Assembly (NCBI GenBank): GCA_963971405.1
Contig: OZ020484.1
Location: forward strand, 33,688,770 to 33,752,769
Length of the DNA stretch: 64,000 nt
Source of the DNA: Psococerastis gibbosa
Lineage: Eukaryota > Arthropoda > Insecta > Psocodea > Psocidae
Reading direction: 5' to 3'
Shown here: one piece after another, positions 47,675 through 59,105 of the stretch
Position numbering within the stretch: position 1 is the stretch's first letter
How the letters are laid out: each line of letters begins with the position of its first letter
Notes under the pieces: generated by a model
Databases searched by the model: none
What the model was told of the DNA's origin: nothing
The model's input: the letters and a program-made list of their open reading frames with translations, nothing else
Translations under genes and position numbers: made by a program

Positions 47675-47757
47675 GAAAAATGAACTAAAACTGGATTCGA
47701 ACCAGAGTCTGCATCTTGCCAGGGTGGTATACTGACCACTGCACCAAATGGTGAAGA
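47675..47757 (-). mobile_element. tRNA-derived SINE head, second family (minus)
   Basis: tggattcgaaccagagtctg and ggtggtatactgaccactgc give reversed B and A boxes, about 85 percent alike by eye to 32395-32482, including the gaaggaaaaatgaac-like leader. Confidence 0.65.
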
Positions 47758-48359
47758 CTCGAGTGCCGCCAATCCCGTTTCCATCAATTTTCCCAAATGC
47801 CATTGCCTGCAGAGTATTTCAGCATAGTTAAATAGGTATTCTGTATCTAATGGTTGTAATTGTCGGTAAATGATAACATAGCGAAACACAATTTCAACAA
47901 TAATATGCTCGAAAAAGAACCACAACCTTCCCCCAAACTTCAACATAATCAAAGCTAATACACAGAATCCCAACAAGAACCAGGCGCCACTCTCAAATCT
48001 CAATACAAATTAAGGAAGTGTAAGAGACTAACAACAGCTTTGTTTTTCGAAGCCAAAATTCTAATTTTACAGCCCGCTGTAGTTACGTATTTTTCCCACT
48101 CAGAAAATGCAAAGCGCGCGAGATACGCGGGGCGAGGCGGTGTAATCTTCGCTGAGGCAGCAAAAAGATTAAATGAGCGGGAAAAACATCAATCGGGTTC
48201 ATTAAAATTCTTCACGAGAGATAAAAACACGCGAGAAACGGGGTGGACGAGATTTACATAGCAAGTGTTACCCCCCGCCCCTGCCTACACACTACTACAC
48301 ATTTTTTTCTCAAAATCTAAGTCACCGTAACACAATAAGACATTCAAATCTCTTAGAGG

Positions 48360-48780
48360 GTGTTGCTCTTTCTGGAATTCTATTGTAGGAGAGAAAAGAC
48401 ATATTTCCTTTTCGTATTCTTGGCACCATTTTGCACCACTATTATTATTATATTGATCCAATACAATACATCATATTGATACAATAAAGTTATATACCGC
48501 AAGGCTTCATTCAGCCCGTGTGCGGTTTCGCTTTTGGATATACAGTACATGTAATTCAATCGCAATACAATACAGTAGTTAAATAATTAATTATTGGTTA
48601 GTAGTATTAATCAAATCAGGTTAGTTGTATCAGTAGATAGTTAGTAAATAGTTAATTCAATTAGTAATGTTTGTTAGTAATTAATTTCTGTTCGCAGCCA
48701 TTTCTCTAAATTTCTTTTAAAGATTGATACATTTTTAGCTGTTTTAATCTAATAACTTGGAGTAGTTTTCTTTATTTTTA
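48360..48780 (-). mobile_element. Probable LINE 3' end (minus), degenerate
   Basis: AT-rich block with CAATACAATACATCATATTG and a cttcattcagcccgtgtgcgg segment. The same arrangement is seen in the insertion at 19838-20238 and beside the LINE at 38130-38220. This suggests related 3' untranslated tails. No protein motif is preserved well enough to be sure. Confidence 0.3.
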
Positions 48781-48884
48781 TTCGATGGACATACATTTCT
48801 TAGTGGGTTTACTACTCACTTCCATATCATATCAATTGAATTCAATAATAGGCCCACATATAGCGCAGTTGGTGACAGTTAGAC

Positions 48885-48970
48885 AAGACACTTCGTGAAC
48901 TCTGAAATCTCGAAATCGAAAACCATCACAAAGCTTTCCGTGTACAACGCATAAATAGCAGGAAATAAAA
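48885..48970 (+). repeat. R1 fragment
   Basis: Forward piece of the R1 right end: acttcgtgaactctgaaatc, tcgaaatcgaaaaccatcac and aaagctttccgtgtacaacg, more diverged than the other copies. Confidence 0.5.
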
Positions 48971-49285
48971 AAGGCAATTTTATACCTTTGTGCCCCAAAT
49001 ACTTTTAATGGGCATTCCCCTTAAAACGAAAAATACAATATAAGAAAATTTAAAAACCATTACAGCAAGCAAGCCAAAGTAAACAGCACAGCTTGGAGCT
49101 TTCAAGGCTAACTGGAATAGCAAATACCAACGTACTATCGCCACTCAAGGAGCAGGTGCGAAACTAGTAGGAACCCGAGTGCGTAGAAAACTTAATTAAA
49201 AGAAACAATCAGAGGGGGAAAAGCCTGATAAGTGTAAAAATCACACGCCTCATGAAACATCAACCGTGATAGAGCTGTCAAAATA

Positions 49286-49499
49286 TCAGAAAACACAGAA
49301 GAAAGTTTTCTGAGCATTTTGATATGCTATATGACATGCACCTCTTTCTAACACAGATTGGCCACGACTATTGAATTTGATTTGTAAAAAAAAAACCGTT
49401 GATGTGGTAGTCCCGAGGAAGAAGTGAAAACAAGAACTGGGGCCAATTGATGTCAGTAAGGGCCACATGTCATCTATCGTAATTTGGAGGAGCATTTCT
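49286..49499 (-). mobile_element. Degenerate LINE tail (minus)
   Basis: About 170 bp resembles 61560-61740 (shared words such as ttttctgag, atatgacatgcacctctttct and acagatt with gaps). Its upstream side ends at the tRNA-bearing inverted-repeat element that starts at 49501. Protein-level signal is weak. Confidence 0.3.
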
Positions 49500-49500
49500 A

Positions 49501-49821
49501 ACCGAAATTAGAGGATCTAGCAAAATCTGGACTTGGCGGGATTCGAACCCACGATCTTATGTATATCATCGTCTTAACCGATAGACCAAAAGCCCGCAAG
49601 TACAGAGTTTGCTAAATTCTCTAACTTATATCATGGTCTTTGACAAGATTCATATTTTTGGCGGGTTAGAGGGGTTGGACCCTTCTACTTTTTTCCAAAT
49701 CGATAAATAAAATAGAAATCTAAACCACTATCCAACTGAACAGGTCAGTTAGCTCACATGCCTTAGATCTTGGATTTGAATCCCGCCAAGTCTAGTTTTT
49801 TCTAGATCCTCTAATTTCGGT
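49501..49821. mobile_element. Family T element with perfect 20-bp inverted ends and TA flanks
   Basis: ACCGAAATTAGAGGATCTAG at 49501-49520 is exactly inverted at 49802-49821, and TA lies on each side (49499-49500 and 49822-49823), as in Tc1/mariner-type insertions. A reverse tRNA-like sequence (49528-49595; ggattcgaaccc B box, ccgatagacc A box) lies next to the left end. A forward tRNA 3' half (about 49743-49796; ggatttgaatcccgccaagt) lies next to the right end. The two arms thus carry tRNA-like sequences in opposite orientation. Confidence 0.8.
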
Positions 49822-51689
49822 TATAACGAGGAGGTTGCCTCTTAAACCTAAGTTAGAATATCGCAATGTCACTATTATATGCCGTATCATACTATATGAT
49901 ACATTTCTGCTAGTTTAATAGATATTTTTGACGTCTCTGCGATCGGTAATGTGAAAATTGACTTTGCGCAAAGGTCATAAAAAATAATAATAAAAGGGGA
50001 AAATTACAGCCAAATTAATGGTAATTTTGTCGCTTTTCCCACTTTAGCAGCAATAACAGTTTTCTGTTTTGGTATGAGATGGACGCGATTGCACAGAAAA
50101 ATGCTCCTTTACATTTTAGTGCATAATATATGGTGGGCACAAACAATGTCTGGCCGCTGTTTTTGACGGTGTGAAAGAATACAAAGTTAGGTGTAGTCGG
50201 CGCCTTCAAAAAATAGGGGTGGTCACAGTGTTCGTGCTATCAAGTTATACCTAGTTAAGTGTGTTATATCAAGTTAAGTTAACACACCGATAACCAAGCT
50301 AACCAGCGTGCTATTCTAAGCCCACTTCCAAGTTGGTTGACTGTGCTATTTAGCTTGCGCTGCGATCGATAGCTCAGGTTTCTTTGTTTTTGTTGACTGA
50401 TTTGAAACACGCGTTTAAAATTTTGTATTTTTTTTTTTTTAATTTATTTGTATAATCTATTATCACAAGCAATTACCGTAAATACTTAAAATTATAATAA
50501 CCAAAATGAACAAAAAATATAAACAAAATATGTGGCACTAGAATAGAGTTCTGCCACTTTCTTTAAACCCGTGCCACGAAAGTCTAACTACTAGCACGTT
50601 GTTTACTCTGTTAAATATTTTCGATATAGCATGATAACTCACTCCCGAGGTCCACTCACGATTGTGTATTAACTTGGATGGCATATCTACTCGTAACTCG
50701 ATAACACTAACACCGTGAAGACCCCTATTGTGGCCATCGGGGTTAGTGCCATGCTATGTATAAAAATGTAGAGGAACATTATTCAACTCATTCTACTATT
50801 TTTTTTTTTTTTTTTTTTTTGGGCGAGGCATATGCGCCAAGACTACTAAATTATCATAGTAACCATATCATTGTTATTTATTTATTTTTATTATTATCTA
50901 TGATCGATATTTTATGAGAAATTTGACTTTACACAAAAAAATGTCTAGTGATGTGTCCGATTGTATCATACAAACATAATATAACAATAGGACACTGAGA
51001 GCGTTCATAAATCACAATACAATTGACAGGGTTCCTGTCTAGGCCGTACTGGGATAAAGGAGGAGCTCAGAGAGGAAGCCCTAAATTACGGTAGCCACCC
51101 TGCTGCATGTAACAAACAACGACTTCAACAGGTGGCGGGACAGATGGTCATTCGGCTAACGGAAGTCCACCTAACCGGAAGTAACGTGTACCTACGCAAA
51201 AGAACCATGCACCATTTACTGTAGGTACTTCATCATGATGGCTACTAAAAAGGAACAAAAGTGGGTCCGGCCAATTATATCTTACTTTATTCTTATTTCT
51301 TAATTTATCTTAGTTATGACAACCAAGCTTCAGCAGACGGTATGTGCAAAGCGGCCGGCCGGACCTTCACAAACGATCCCCAGGAACGTAATTTCAAGTT
51401 TCCTGGATTGTGGGGGGGGGGGGGATGATTTCGAGACTGGACTTTTAAAGGTTTTAAGTTCAGGACTCAGCATCAAAAGAATTATTTTCCACCGGTCCTG
51501 GGTCCACTGATCCCCCTTCGGAGGCAAGGTGGTAGCGTGCCTCTACTTGTGCGAGTAACTACACACCTTGCGGTCGGAATACTAATAGTAGAGGCGAAGC
51601 GGGCATGATCCGATAATATATATAATATAGACCAATGATCAAGAAAAGAACCCTCTAACAGTCCTCAGGCGTATGTTAGTATAAGGCAA

Positions 51690-51810
51690 TCTTTGTGATG
51701 ATCGAAATATTAGATTTCGAGATTTCAATGGATTTACACGTCTAGAGGTCCCAGGACCCAAAAAAGGGGTTTTGACGAAGTGTCTGTCGGTCTGTCTGAC
51801 AGTACCTTAC
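51690..51810 (-). repeat. R1 fragment
   Basis: Reverse-oriented piece of the R1 right end: gatttcgagatttcaatgga, tttacacgtctagaggtccc, aggacccaaaaaaggggttt and ctgtcggtctgtctgac. Confidence 0.6.
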
Positions 51811-52875
51811 ATATTTTTATACAGGTAACTAAGTTATAATGATCTAGAGCCTAACCTAAGTTCTAACTCCCTTGTAACTAAATAAAAAACATTTTACAGC
51901 CTAACTAGTTATAAAACAAATAAAATACAGTAACACAATAGAAATAAAAACAATAGATAAAATAATAGATAATCCACCCCACTCTAAAACATCAAAACAC
52001 AATAAAAAATCAACATCCGTTACATAAAAAAAGTTCAAACTAACCACAACAATCGACGATAATGGCTGTTTTTGTTCATTGGCAAAAGACAAAAGGGACG
52101 ACGACTACCTCACACGATACACTTTCGCTCACCCGACCATTTTACAACGTACAATAAAAAAGCAAACTCTTTCAAGTTTTTGTAGTAAAAGTTTTTTCAA
52201 ACTCTCACTCCCCCCCCCCCCCGCTCCCCTCTCTATCTCACTATTTAGTACCCAATGTCAGCATTTTGCCGATGTTTTATTGTCCCGGTTTTATGCAGTA
52301 ATCAATTGGCATGTGAAAGCCCGGCCTCTGTTTTTGACAACGACCGTAAAAATTTACAAAATAAAATCCTTTTATCAAAGTTGAAGGGGGGGGGGGGAAG
52401 CTCGCTCTCACCATCGACCGTTAGAGTCAACTTTCAAGGTCATAACAAAATCCCCCCCCCCGGGTTTCCCAGCTTTTCGCTCTTTTTAGATGAAAATGCT
52501 TTCTTTAGCTAAGAAGGAATCGGACACCTCATTATCAGTTGGAAATCTCTGCCTCTACTTCTTAAGGATCGGAAGCCAAACGCAGATACATCAATATTTC
52601 AAATCATTGATGACTTCCTATTTCTTATTAATGATCCTGGGCTTTATTGGTAAAGAAAATTTTGCTTTAATTTACATTACAAAACAGTTGAATGTATTAA
52701 GCGTTCGACCGAGTAATTGTTAATAAATATAAAATTTATATATATAATAATAATGTGTATTGAAAACAATTTTACATGACACAGGTCAGCAGTAGCCTCA
52801 ACACAATAGCTACATAGCGGAAAGAGAATCAACGTGAAGTATCACTCAAATTTAAAAATTGAAATATAAATAAAT

Positions 52876-52935
52876 AAAGCATATATATATATATACATAT
52901 ATTTTAATTATATATAAATATAAATATATAAATCT
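52876..52935. repeat. (AT)n-rich microsatellite
   Basis: Alternating atatatat with short interruptions over about 60 bp. Confidence 0.8.
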
Positions 52936-54110
52936 CAGAGTAATCTCTCTTCCGTTTGTGCTGTACCTGCTGGATAACAATTAATACTATAATTCATTAT
53001 TTAAAATATGATGCGATCAGAGTTAGTTTCCCGGGCCTTAAACAGTGCTGTCAGCTATCGTATTTACATTCCAGCTATCTCCCCAATCTACATACAATCA
53101 GAGATAATAAATAACCCATAAATTCACCCCTTAACTCTTGGAGGCTCAATGGAAACTATGCACTTAAATCAATCCAGAAACACTCAAAACACAAAATCTA
53201 ATTCAGCCCTCATTTAAACTGAAAAACCTCATTAAAAACGAGGAGAAAAAACAGCAAAGCGAAAGAAACGCGGGAGAAAAGAAAAACAAAGGGCTCTCCG
53301 ACTCAATTATTCTTCGCTAATTGCATATTGAACATAAAAAGAAAAGTTAAGCAAAAAGAAAATACAATCAGCAAAAGATATAAGGGGGATCATTTTCATC
53401 GTAAAGGAATATTTACCTAATAAAACTAAATTTTCTATGGACGGGGGAACGGGGAAAATGCTCTAGAAAAAAGTCCACAGGCACAATGAGGACTTGGGGG
53501 ATTTGAAAGACAGTTTTGAAAACTGCTGAATAAAACAACGTGAAGAACAAACTCTGGTCAAAGGGGAGGAATTCAAAATAAAATAAATTAAGAGAAGGGA
53601 AAAGAAAACTATGGAGGGCAAGTACTTAAGGGTGAGGGGGGCCATAAAAAATTCAATGACCTACTAAACTCCTTGGGGAGTTGACGAAAAGGGTTTTGGC
53701 AGAGAGAGAGAGCTGTCTCCCAGTTTTTCTGGCGGCGATGGAATTTAATGAAATTAGCCGGTCCCTCTAGCTTAGCAGGATTACTACGGCTGTCTCGAGT
53801 CGATTGTCTGAAGGATATTTATCTACTACCACAATGTACTTTACCTTTTTTCCTTGAGAAAAGATCTTAGGGTGTAACGGGTGCCAGTTCTTCACAGTAC
53901 TGACAGCTACTCTGCGGCATCACAAATGGCGTCCCATTTTGCAGTTGGAAACCATCAAACTTGAATAGATGAGGGAAAACCCCCTACTAAATAACGTTTA
54001 ACAGGAAAAAATATTTTTAGGGGGTATAAAATAAATCGACTAATGCATTTGATTAAAATAGGTTTTTCAAAAATTGTCAAGTAAGTTAGGATGGGATTAT
54101 ATTAAAGTAC

Positions 54111-54253
54111 AACCGAAATTAGAGGACAGTTCATTCTAACTGCACTTGTCGGGGCTTGTGGTCCAGAGGTTAAGACGACGCCCCAGTTAGGCGTAGATCG
54201 TGGGTTCGAATCCCGTCAAGTCCATGTTTTTTCTATATCTTCTAATTTCGATT
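54111..54253 (+). mobile_element. Inverted-repeat element carrying a tRNA-like gene (family T)
   Basis: Begins AACCGAAATTAGAGGA and ends TCTTCTAATTTCGATT, inverted copies with two mismatches. Between them is a complete tRNA-like sequence (54152-54224). Three further members or parts occur at 31514, 49501 and 59016 with the same ends and the same tRNA-like core. It combines a SINE-like polymerase III head with transposon-like ends. Confidence 0.75.
54152..54224 (+). tRNA. tRNA-like sequence, anticodon loop AGT (Thr-like), probably element-borne
   Basis: 73 nt folds as a cloverleaf by eye: acceptor GGGCTTG/CAAGTCC with one G-T pair; a 3-bp D stem GTC/GAC; anticodon stem ACGCC/GGCGT (perfect) with loop CCAGTTA; T stem GTGGG/CCCGT with loop TTCGAAT; and discriminator A. 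The A box TGGTCCAGAGG and B box GGTTCGAATCC match polymerase III consensus. The base before the anticodon is C where nearly all tRNAs have U33, and the sequence sits between inverted repeats in a multicopy family. It is therefore more likely a mobile tRNA derivative than a working tRNA-Thr. Confidence 0.5.
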
Positions 54254-54681
54254 GTTGGGATCTTTCGCCCGGTATCGCAGCTATGCAATAACTGAACCAC
54301 ATATTCCTGCCAAATCCATACACATTTTTTTTCTAAAGTCGAAACCGGTAAAGTCGGGACTTCATTTTCTAACTTGAGAAATCTCATTCTCACCTCTGGT
54401 TAAACCCTTCCTTAGCTCACATAGCTGCGTTAGTCCCTGGACTGTCCGGGCATCATTAGTCCCGAATAATTTATTCTAAGAAAGGGAAGGTTCCTGTTCA
54501 ACCAGTTACCGGACCACATTAAGAGATTGCGTTCGGAGGCTAGGGAGTTCAGGCGAATATTACACACTTACCTGGTGGAGGGTGTGTTTTATTCGCTTGA
54601 TGAGTTTCTGGGGCATGCGTAAAGAAATTTGGCCGATTGTTCTTACAATGGGCTAATTTTATTTCGCTTTGTAAATTTTAT

Positions 54682-55510
54682 TGCTTTCCAATTTATACGT
54701 AGTATAAGGAAAGCTTTGTGACGGTCGAAATTTTCGATTCCGAGATTTCAACGGATTTACACGTTTTGGGGTCCCAGGAACCCAAAAAAGTGTTTTTTAC
54801 GAAATGTCTGTCTGTTCGTCGATTTCCGGGCAAACTACTCGGTGGATTTGAGTGAAATTTGGCATGTAGGTTCACAAAAATCATACCTCGGGATCGTTTT
54901 TTTTATTTTGGGCTAACTCAATTTGGGGGGCTTTATTCTCTAAAAACTCCAAAAAAACGTCTAAAAAAATTATTTTTCAAAAACGGCTCCAACGATTTCT
55001 TTTAAATTCACATATATTCTAGTCATTCTTAATGTTGATAAAATGCGGGGGGTAGCTTACCCCTTGATAGTTTGCTTCTGGGGGTAAAAAAATAAAAATA
55101 ACTTAATTTTAATGAAAAATGACTAAAAAATAATATTTCTGCGAAACTTTTCTATCGATGATTTCTACCTTCAGGCATGTTTTAGGTGTTAAGTTGAGTA
55201 ACGAAACCGGACAGTTTGCTTTCCCAAGAACCTATTTGCTTTTGCGCAAAAAAATGTTTTTTTGAAAAAATGATAGAAACTTCACGCTGGAATGCATTGC
55301 CTGCCCTGCCATTATTACTGTGTTGCAATGTGTTTTAAATATATTGAGGCTACCTCACCTCCAGTGACGTCAGGTTGACACCCCCCCCCCCCCCCCCCCG
55401 AGATATCCGAAATTTAACCATAGGAAAATTATTTACCATGAAATTATTCATTTTCTCATCCTACTAATTGATAAATTGGAAAGCATGTTCGAGTAAACTC
55501 GGACCGGTTC
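54682..55510 (-). repeat. R1 interspersed repeat, copy 4 (inverted)
   Basis: Reverse orientation: begins tgctttccaatttatacgta, contains the gacctc/gggttcc and tgtctgtctg segments, a C run of about 19 at 55381-55400 (G on the element strand), and ends ggaccggttc at 55510. Lies in the intron between exons A and B. Confidence 0.85.
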
Positions 55511-55929
55511 TTTTTATTGTTGTTAGTTATTTAAGTTAAATGTTGATTGTAAGTGTTTTTAGTTTAGTTATAATTGTATTGTGTTCAATATAATTCTTCA
55601 TCCATTCAGTGTAGCCATTCAACAACCATCTCTCAAACTTGCCAACTCCTATTAGACTAGCGAGTGTTTTGTGCATTCTGACAGTTTTTTGGCAGCCTCT
55701 ATAATTATGTACGCGGTATTGAGACCATCGAACATAGCAGCAGCAGGAGTCAGTGTTACTACAAGTCAACAAGAAGCACTGTGTTTTGACAAGCTATACC
55801 GATGGCTTCCAAATCCCATATGAGCCGACCAAATTCTTCCTTGTTACTCTATTTGTTCCATTAGTTGGGCCTTGAGAAAGGCCAAAGAACAAAGACTGCA
55901 TGTGGCAGAGATGCGGATGCTGCGACAGT

Positions 55930-56245
55930 CCCTGGATTGCACACTAGCTGATAGCTGAAATAAGAGCTGAAATGAAGACAGCTAGCATAGTCGATAAAGC
56001 CCGTGAGCGACGACTGTCGTGGTGAGGCCACGTCGAAAGAAGGCAGCCAAATGACCTGATAAAGCATATCGAAGCTGAGGGAAAAAAATATGACGAGGAC
56101 GGCCCAAGCTAACAGTAGAAGCGAAAGTCCACCAGACCTCAGGATTGTGGGAGCAACAGCAACCGCAAGACAGAACCGCATGGAGTGGAAGGGAACCTGC
56201 CGTATCGCTGACACCACATAGGGATAAAGGCGAGGAAAAAGTAAA
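55930..56245 (+). mobile_element. LINE 3'-terminal coding fragment (plus)
   Basis: Seen: the plus-strand reading KARERRLSW, stop, GHVERRQPNDLIKHIEAEGK at about 56000-56080. In a shifted frame, LWEQQQPQDRTAWSGREPA and TPHRDKGE follow to 56240. The signature is the W.GHV.RR, GKR.DGRP, DR..WR order at the end of many insect LINE ORF2 proteins. Interrupted by in-frame stops and a frame shift, and truncated. Confidence 0.55.
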
Positions 56246-56249
56246 AGTA

Positions 56250-57280
56250 GGTACTCAATTTGTTACAATAGCCTACATATTTCCACAGGCTATGCCAACT
56301 ATAATGAATATTATATGATCGAGCTTCGAGTCCTCCTTCTCCAAGCCCTACGCAAAACATGGTGAACTACTGATACATAACGGTGCGGAGTTTCAACAAT
56401 TCAGTTAGATTAAAACGAAATGTGACAAATGCAAATGGAAAGCATTATCAAGAGCCCTCTTGTGCTGTTAATTTCTCAATTTAGCATCCTCATGACAGGC
56501 AACGAATAATTCAATACATTTTAATTGAAATGCGAATCAATTTGTACGTCCAATGCAACATTTCAGTTGTTACGGACGTTTTAATCACAAGCGGAGTTAA
56601 GTGAGTGTCCCTATTTACGAGTAAACTAAAATGGTCTGTGTAGGTAAATGCTCAGGTTTGGGGAAAATATATTAATGTAATAATTATACACACATCTTCC
56701 AACAAAAATGTAACATGTCTGCTATATACACGCAGCCATAAGTTTAGTTACAAACAATAATTTTTCTAATCGGTTCAAGCACTACACAAAATGTTTCCAT
56801 TACAGCAACAGCAACATGACCATAATTTTATTAAGCAGATACAAAATGGTATAATAGCGAATTAATAAAACTTCACGAAACTATAGGAAGATCATCTACC
56901 ACACAATGAAGACGAAGGCTAAGCTATTCCAAATTAACAATAGTTGCACTAGGTACAGAATGAGGCCCAAATTTTCCATTCACATTGAAAAAAAAAAAAA
57001 AAAAAAAAAAAAGCCGCAGCACAACAATTCATAGAGTTATTACGCCAGGGGTCTGGGCACAGGTACATTGGTGCAAGATACCATTTCTTGCAAAAAGGCT
57101 CTATTTGTAAGCAACCTGCAACATGGCCTTCCCCCACCCGTGAAGGTTCCCATTCCCATTCAGGTTGGGGAAAAAATTTCCCTTTTACGCTGACCCGGTT
57201 AAAGGGTTCAGTATTTCCGCCCGCAGCGCTATCTGCAGGATCAGTCGGCAAGTTTTATCTGACTACGAAAGCCAAGAGCA
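56250..57280. other. Intronic stretch, no gene recognised
   Basis: A poly-A run of about 24 at 56988-57012 is followed by GC-richer sequence with a chance 100-codon minus frame; no motif. Confidence 0.45.
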
Positions 57281-57735
57281 GTTTTTAATAATTAATTGTA
57301 ATTAAATTATTTATTTACGCAAATTTAATTTTGTATCGATTTAAACATATTTATTATAAGCAGTGACCAATTTGTTTTTCAAATTTAAGTTTATACGATA
57401 TCTCTGAGGACATTCAATGACTAAAACCGCCATCTCCTTCCTTGTCAAAGCACTGTTTTTAATAATTAATTACAATTAAATTGGTTATCTAAGGGACTTT
57501 AATATTTTTATAAATTTAAATATATTTATTATAACCAATGACCTTTTTTCCAAACTTCAGGCTATATTTTATCTGAAAATAAAATAAACGTAGTTCGCGT
57601 AGTTCATCAGGCATCTTTGTTTTTATTTCACTATGCAGTTCAACAGCACTATTTTTAATAATTAATTAACAACTAAATTGTTTATTTGAACAAACTTAAT
57701 AATTTGTAAATTGTATAAATTTAAATTTGCATTAT
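57281..57735 (+). repeat. AT-rich degenerate tandem repeat, three units of about 175-195 bp
   Basis: tttttaataattaatt occurs at 57282, 57456 and 57651, followed each time by (a)taaatt..ttat and, in the first two, by taaatttaaatatatttatt-like sequence and accaatgacc. Non-coding. Confidence 0.7.
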
Positions 57736-59015
57736 TTAATTAATTAAATGAACATTAAATAAACAATTTAAAATCAATTTAATACGAAAGTTTTTTTTTG
57801 TAGGTTACGGCGGAAACGCGATACTAGCGCCGTCTCAAGTCCCGGTCGGCAAGTTTTTTTGTTTTTAGGGAATTTTTCCGCCATTTGTAAATAAACAAAT
57901 ACTACTATTAAGGCCGTTGTGGACCATCTAGTTAGTTATTTATCTAAGCTTTTACGCGTCCAGTCTCGAAGGATAGAACCTAGACCTCCTGACTTATATA
58001 GTCTAGTTATCTACCAACTACCCGGTGGCCCATCCAAGACAAAAAGAAACAGCTGAATAAACAATAAATTAAGGTAGCATTAACAAATTACATATACTAG
58101 CAGTGCTGGTAGGTGAGAGTAGAGAGCTGGGCGACTGGCAGGCGGTTCTCCGACACTGGCGTCATTTATTATCCGCGTTGCCAGGCAACCGTGACGTCAC
58201 GCCTCGAGACCGGGTGGTCTTCATTCCAACATGGCCGCCGCAGTCAGTTGAAGAGACAACGGCAAAAACCAGCTCAACGACGATCCGGGGGCTTTTTGCC
58301 CCCGAAACCTTTCCTTTCTCACAATTCCACTTCATTTCCAGATGGTTACACCACCCCGACTGTCGACATCAGTTCACTGACACCCAAACAGCTTGACCAA
58401 ACGTCCGAAAGCTAGCTCATAAACTACTGTAACGTGAAACTCTTCGCTATACCAGATTGATTGCTTGCATTAAACTCTATGACTATAGACGGCAATCCAG
58501 ATAGTAGACAACTACTGGACTATGAAACGGAAGGTCCGAGGTTCGAAACTGGACAGAAAGAAAAGTAAAAACTTTCTCCACCGGACTTGGGTACCTCACC
58601 TTCATTGCTATGGAAAACACAGGGCAGCCGCAAATGTTGCTGACCACAACAAGTATCAACACTAAGTCTAGACCCCAATGAGTGCTATGGGCTATGGCGT
58701 ATTTTTTAACTCAGTGACTGAAGAGAACCAGCCTATATACGAGTATGGGGCTAAAGGGGCAAGGCTGTAACACACTACAGTATAATATAATATATAATAT
58801 ACCATATTATGGTTCTTCAAAATGATAAGGCATTCAAGGCAGAAGTACTTGTTATGCCTGTCAATACTACGCACTTGCAGTCGCTGTATAGGCTGTTATC
58901 GATAAGTAAGTAATTAATATTAAATTACATTTCACATATTTCACAGTAAAAATTGCAACCCAGCACTCATTACTCTTATCTAGAGACTTGTATCGTTGGG
59001 GTAATAAAAAGGGTT
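57736..59015. other. Intronic stretch with a GC-richer island at 58.1-58.4 kb
   Basis: Two overlapping plus-strand frames (58103-58396 and 58113-58415) share the GC-rich DNA and end in TTPTVDISSLTPKQL in one frame. Not recognised. tRNA-box-like words occur near 57960-58020 (reverse) and 58540 (gaggttcgaaact). Confidence 0.4.
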
Positions 59016-59105
59016 AACCGAAATTAGAGGTAATAGAAAAAACTGGACTTGGCGGGATTCGACCCCACGATCGACGCCTAACCGCTGAACCACAAGAGCA
59101 GTTCA
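59016..59105 (-). mobile_element. Family T element, partial
   Basis: AACCGAAATTAGAGG at 59016 is followed by a reverse tRNA-like segment: ggacttggcgggattcgacc, then ccgctgaaccacaag. This keeps acceptor, T arm and D arm, while the anticodon arm appears shortened. No right inverted end was found. Confidence 0.6.

Larger units (their letters stand above)
49825..54110. other. Intronic stretch, mostly featureless
   Basis: Apart from the R1 fragment at 51690, T, G and C homopolymers (50804-50820, 51412-51424, 52209-52222, 52386-52397) and an (at)n block, no gene, motif or repeat partner was seen. Confidence 0.45.

Noticed and set aside
55536-55772. Minus-strand 78-codon frame with Cys/Arg-rich start
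   Set aside because: It looked domain-like at first glance (CQKTVRMHKTLASLIGVGKF) but no family could be named and there is no splice support.
58103-58415. GC-richer island with two 97-100 codon frames as a possible exon
   Set aside because: No clear acceptor and donor in phase on the plus strand and no recognisable domain. It could be a degraded element.
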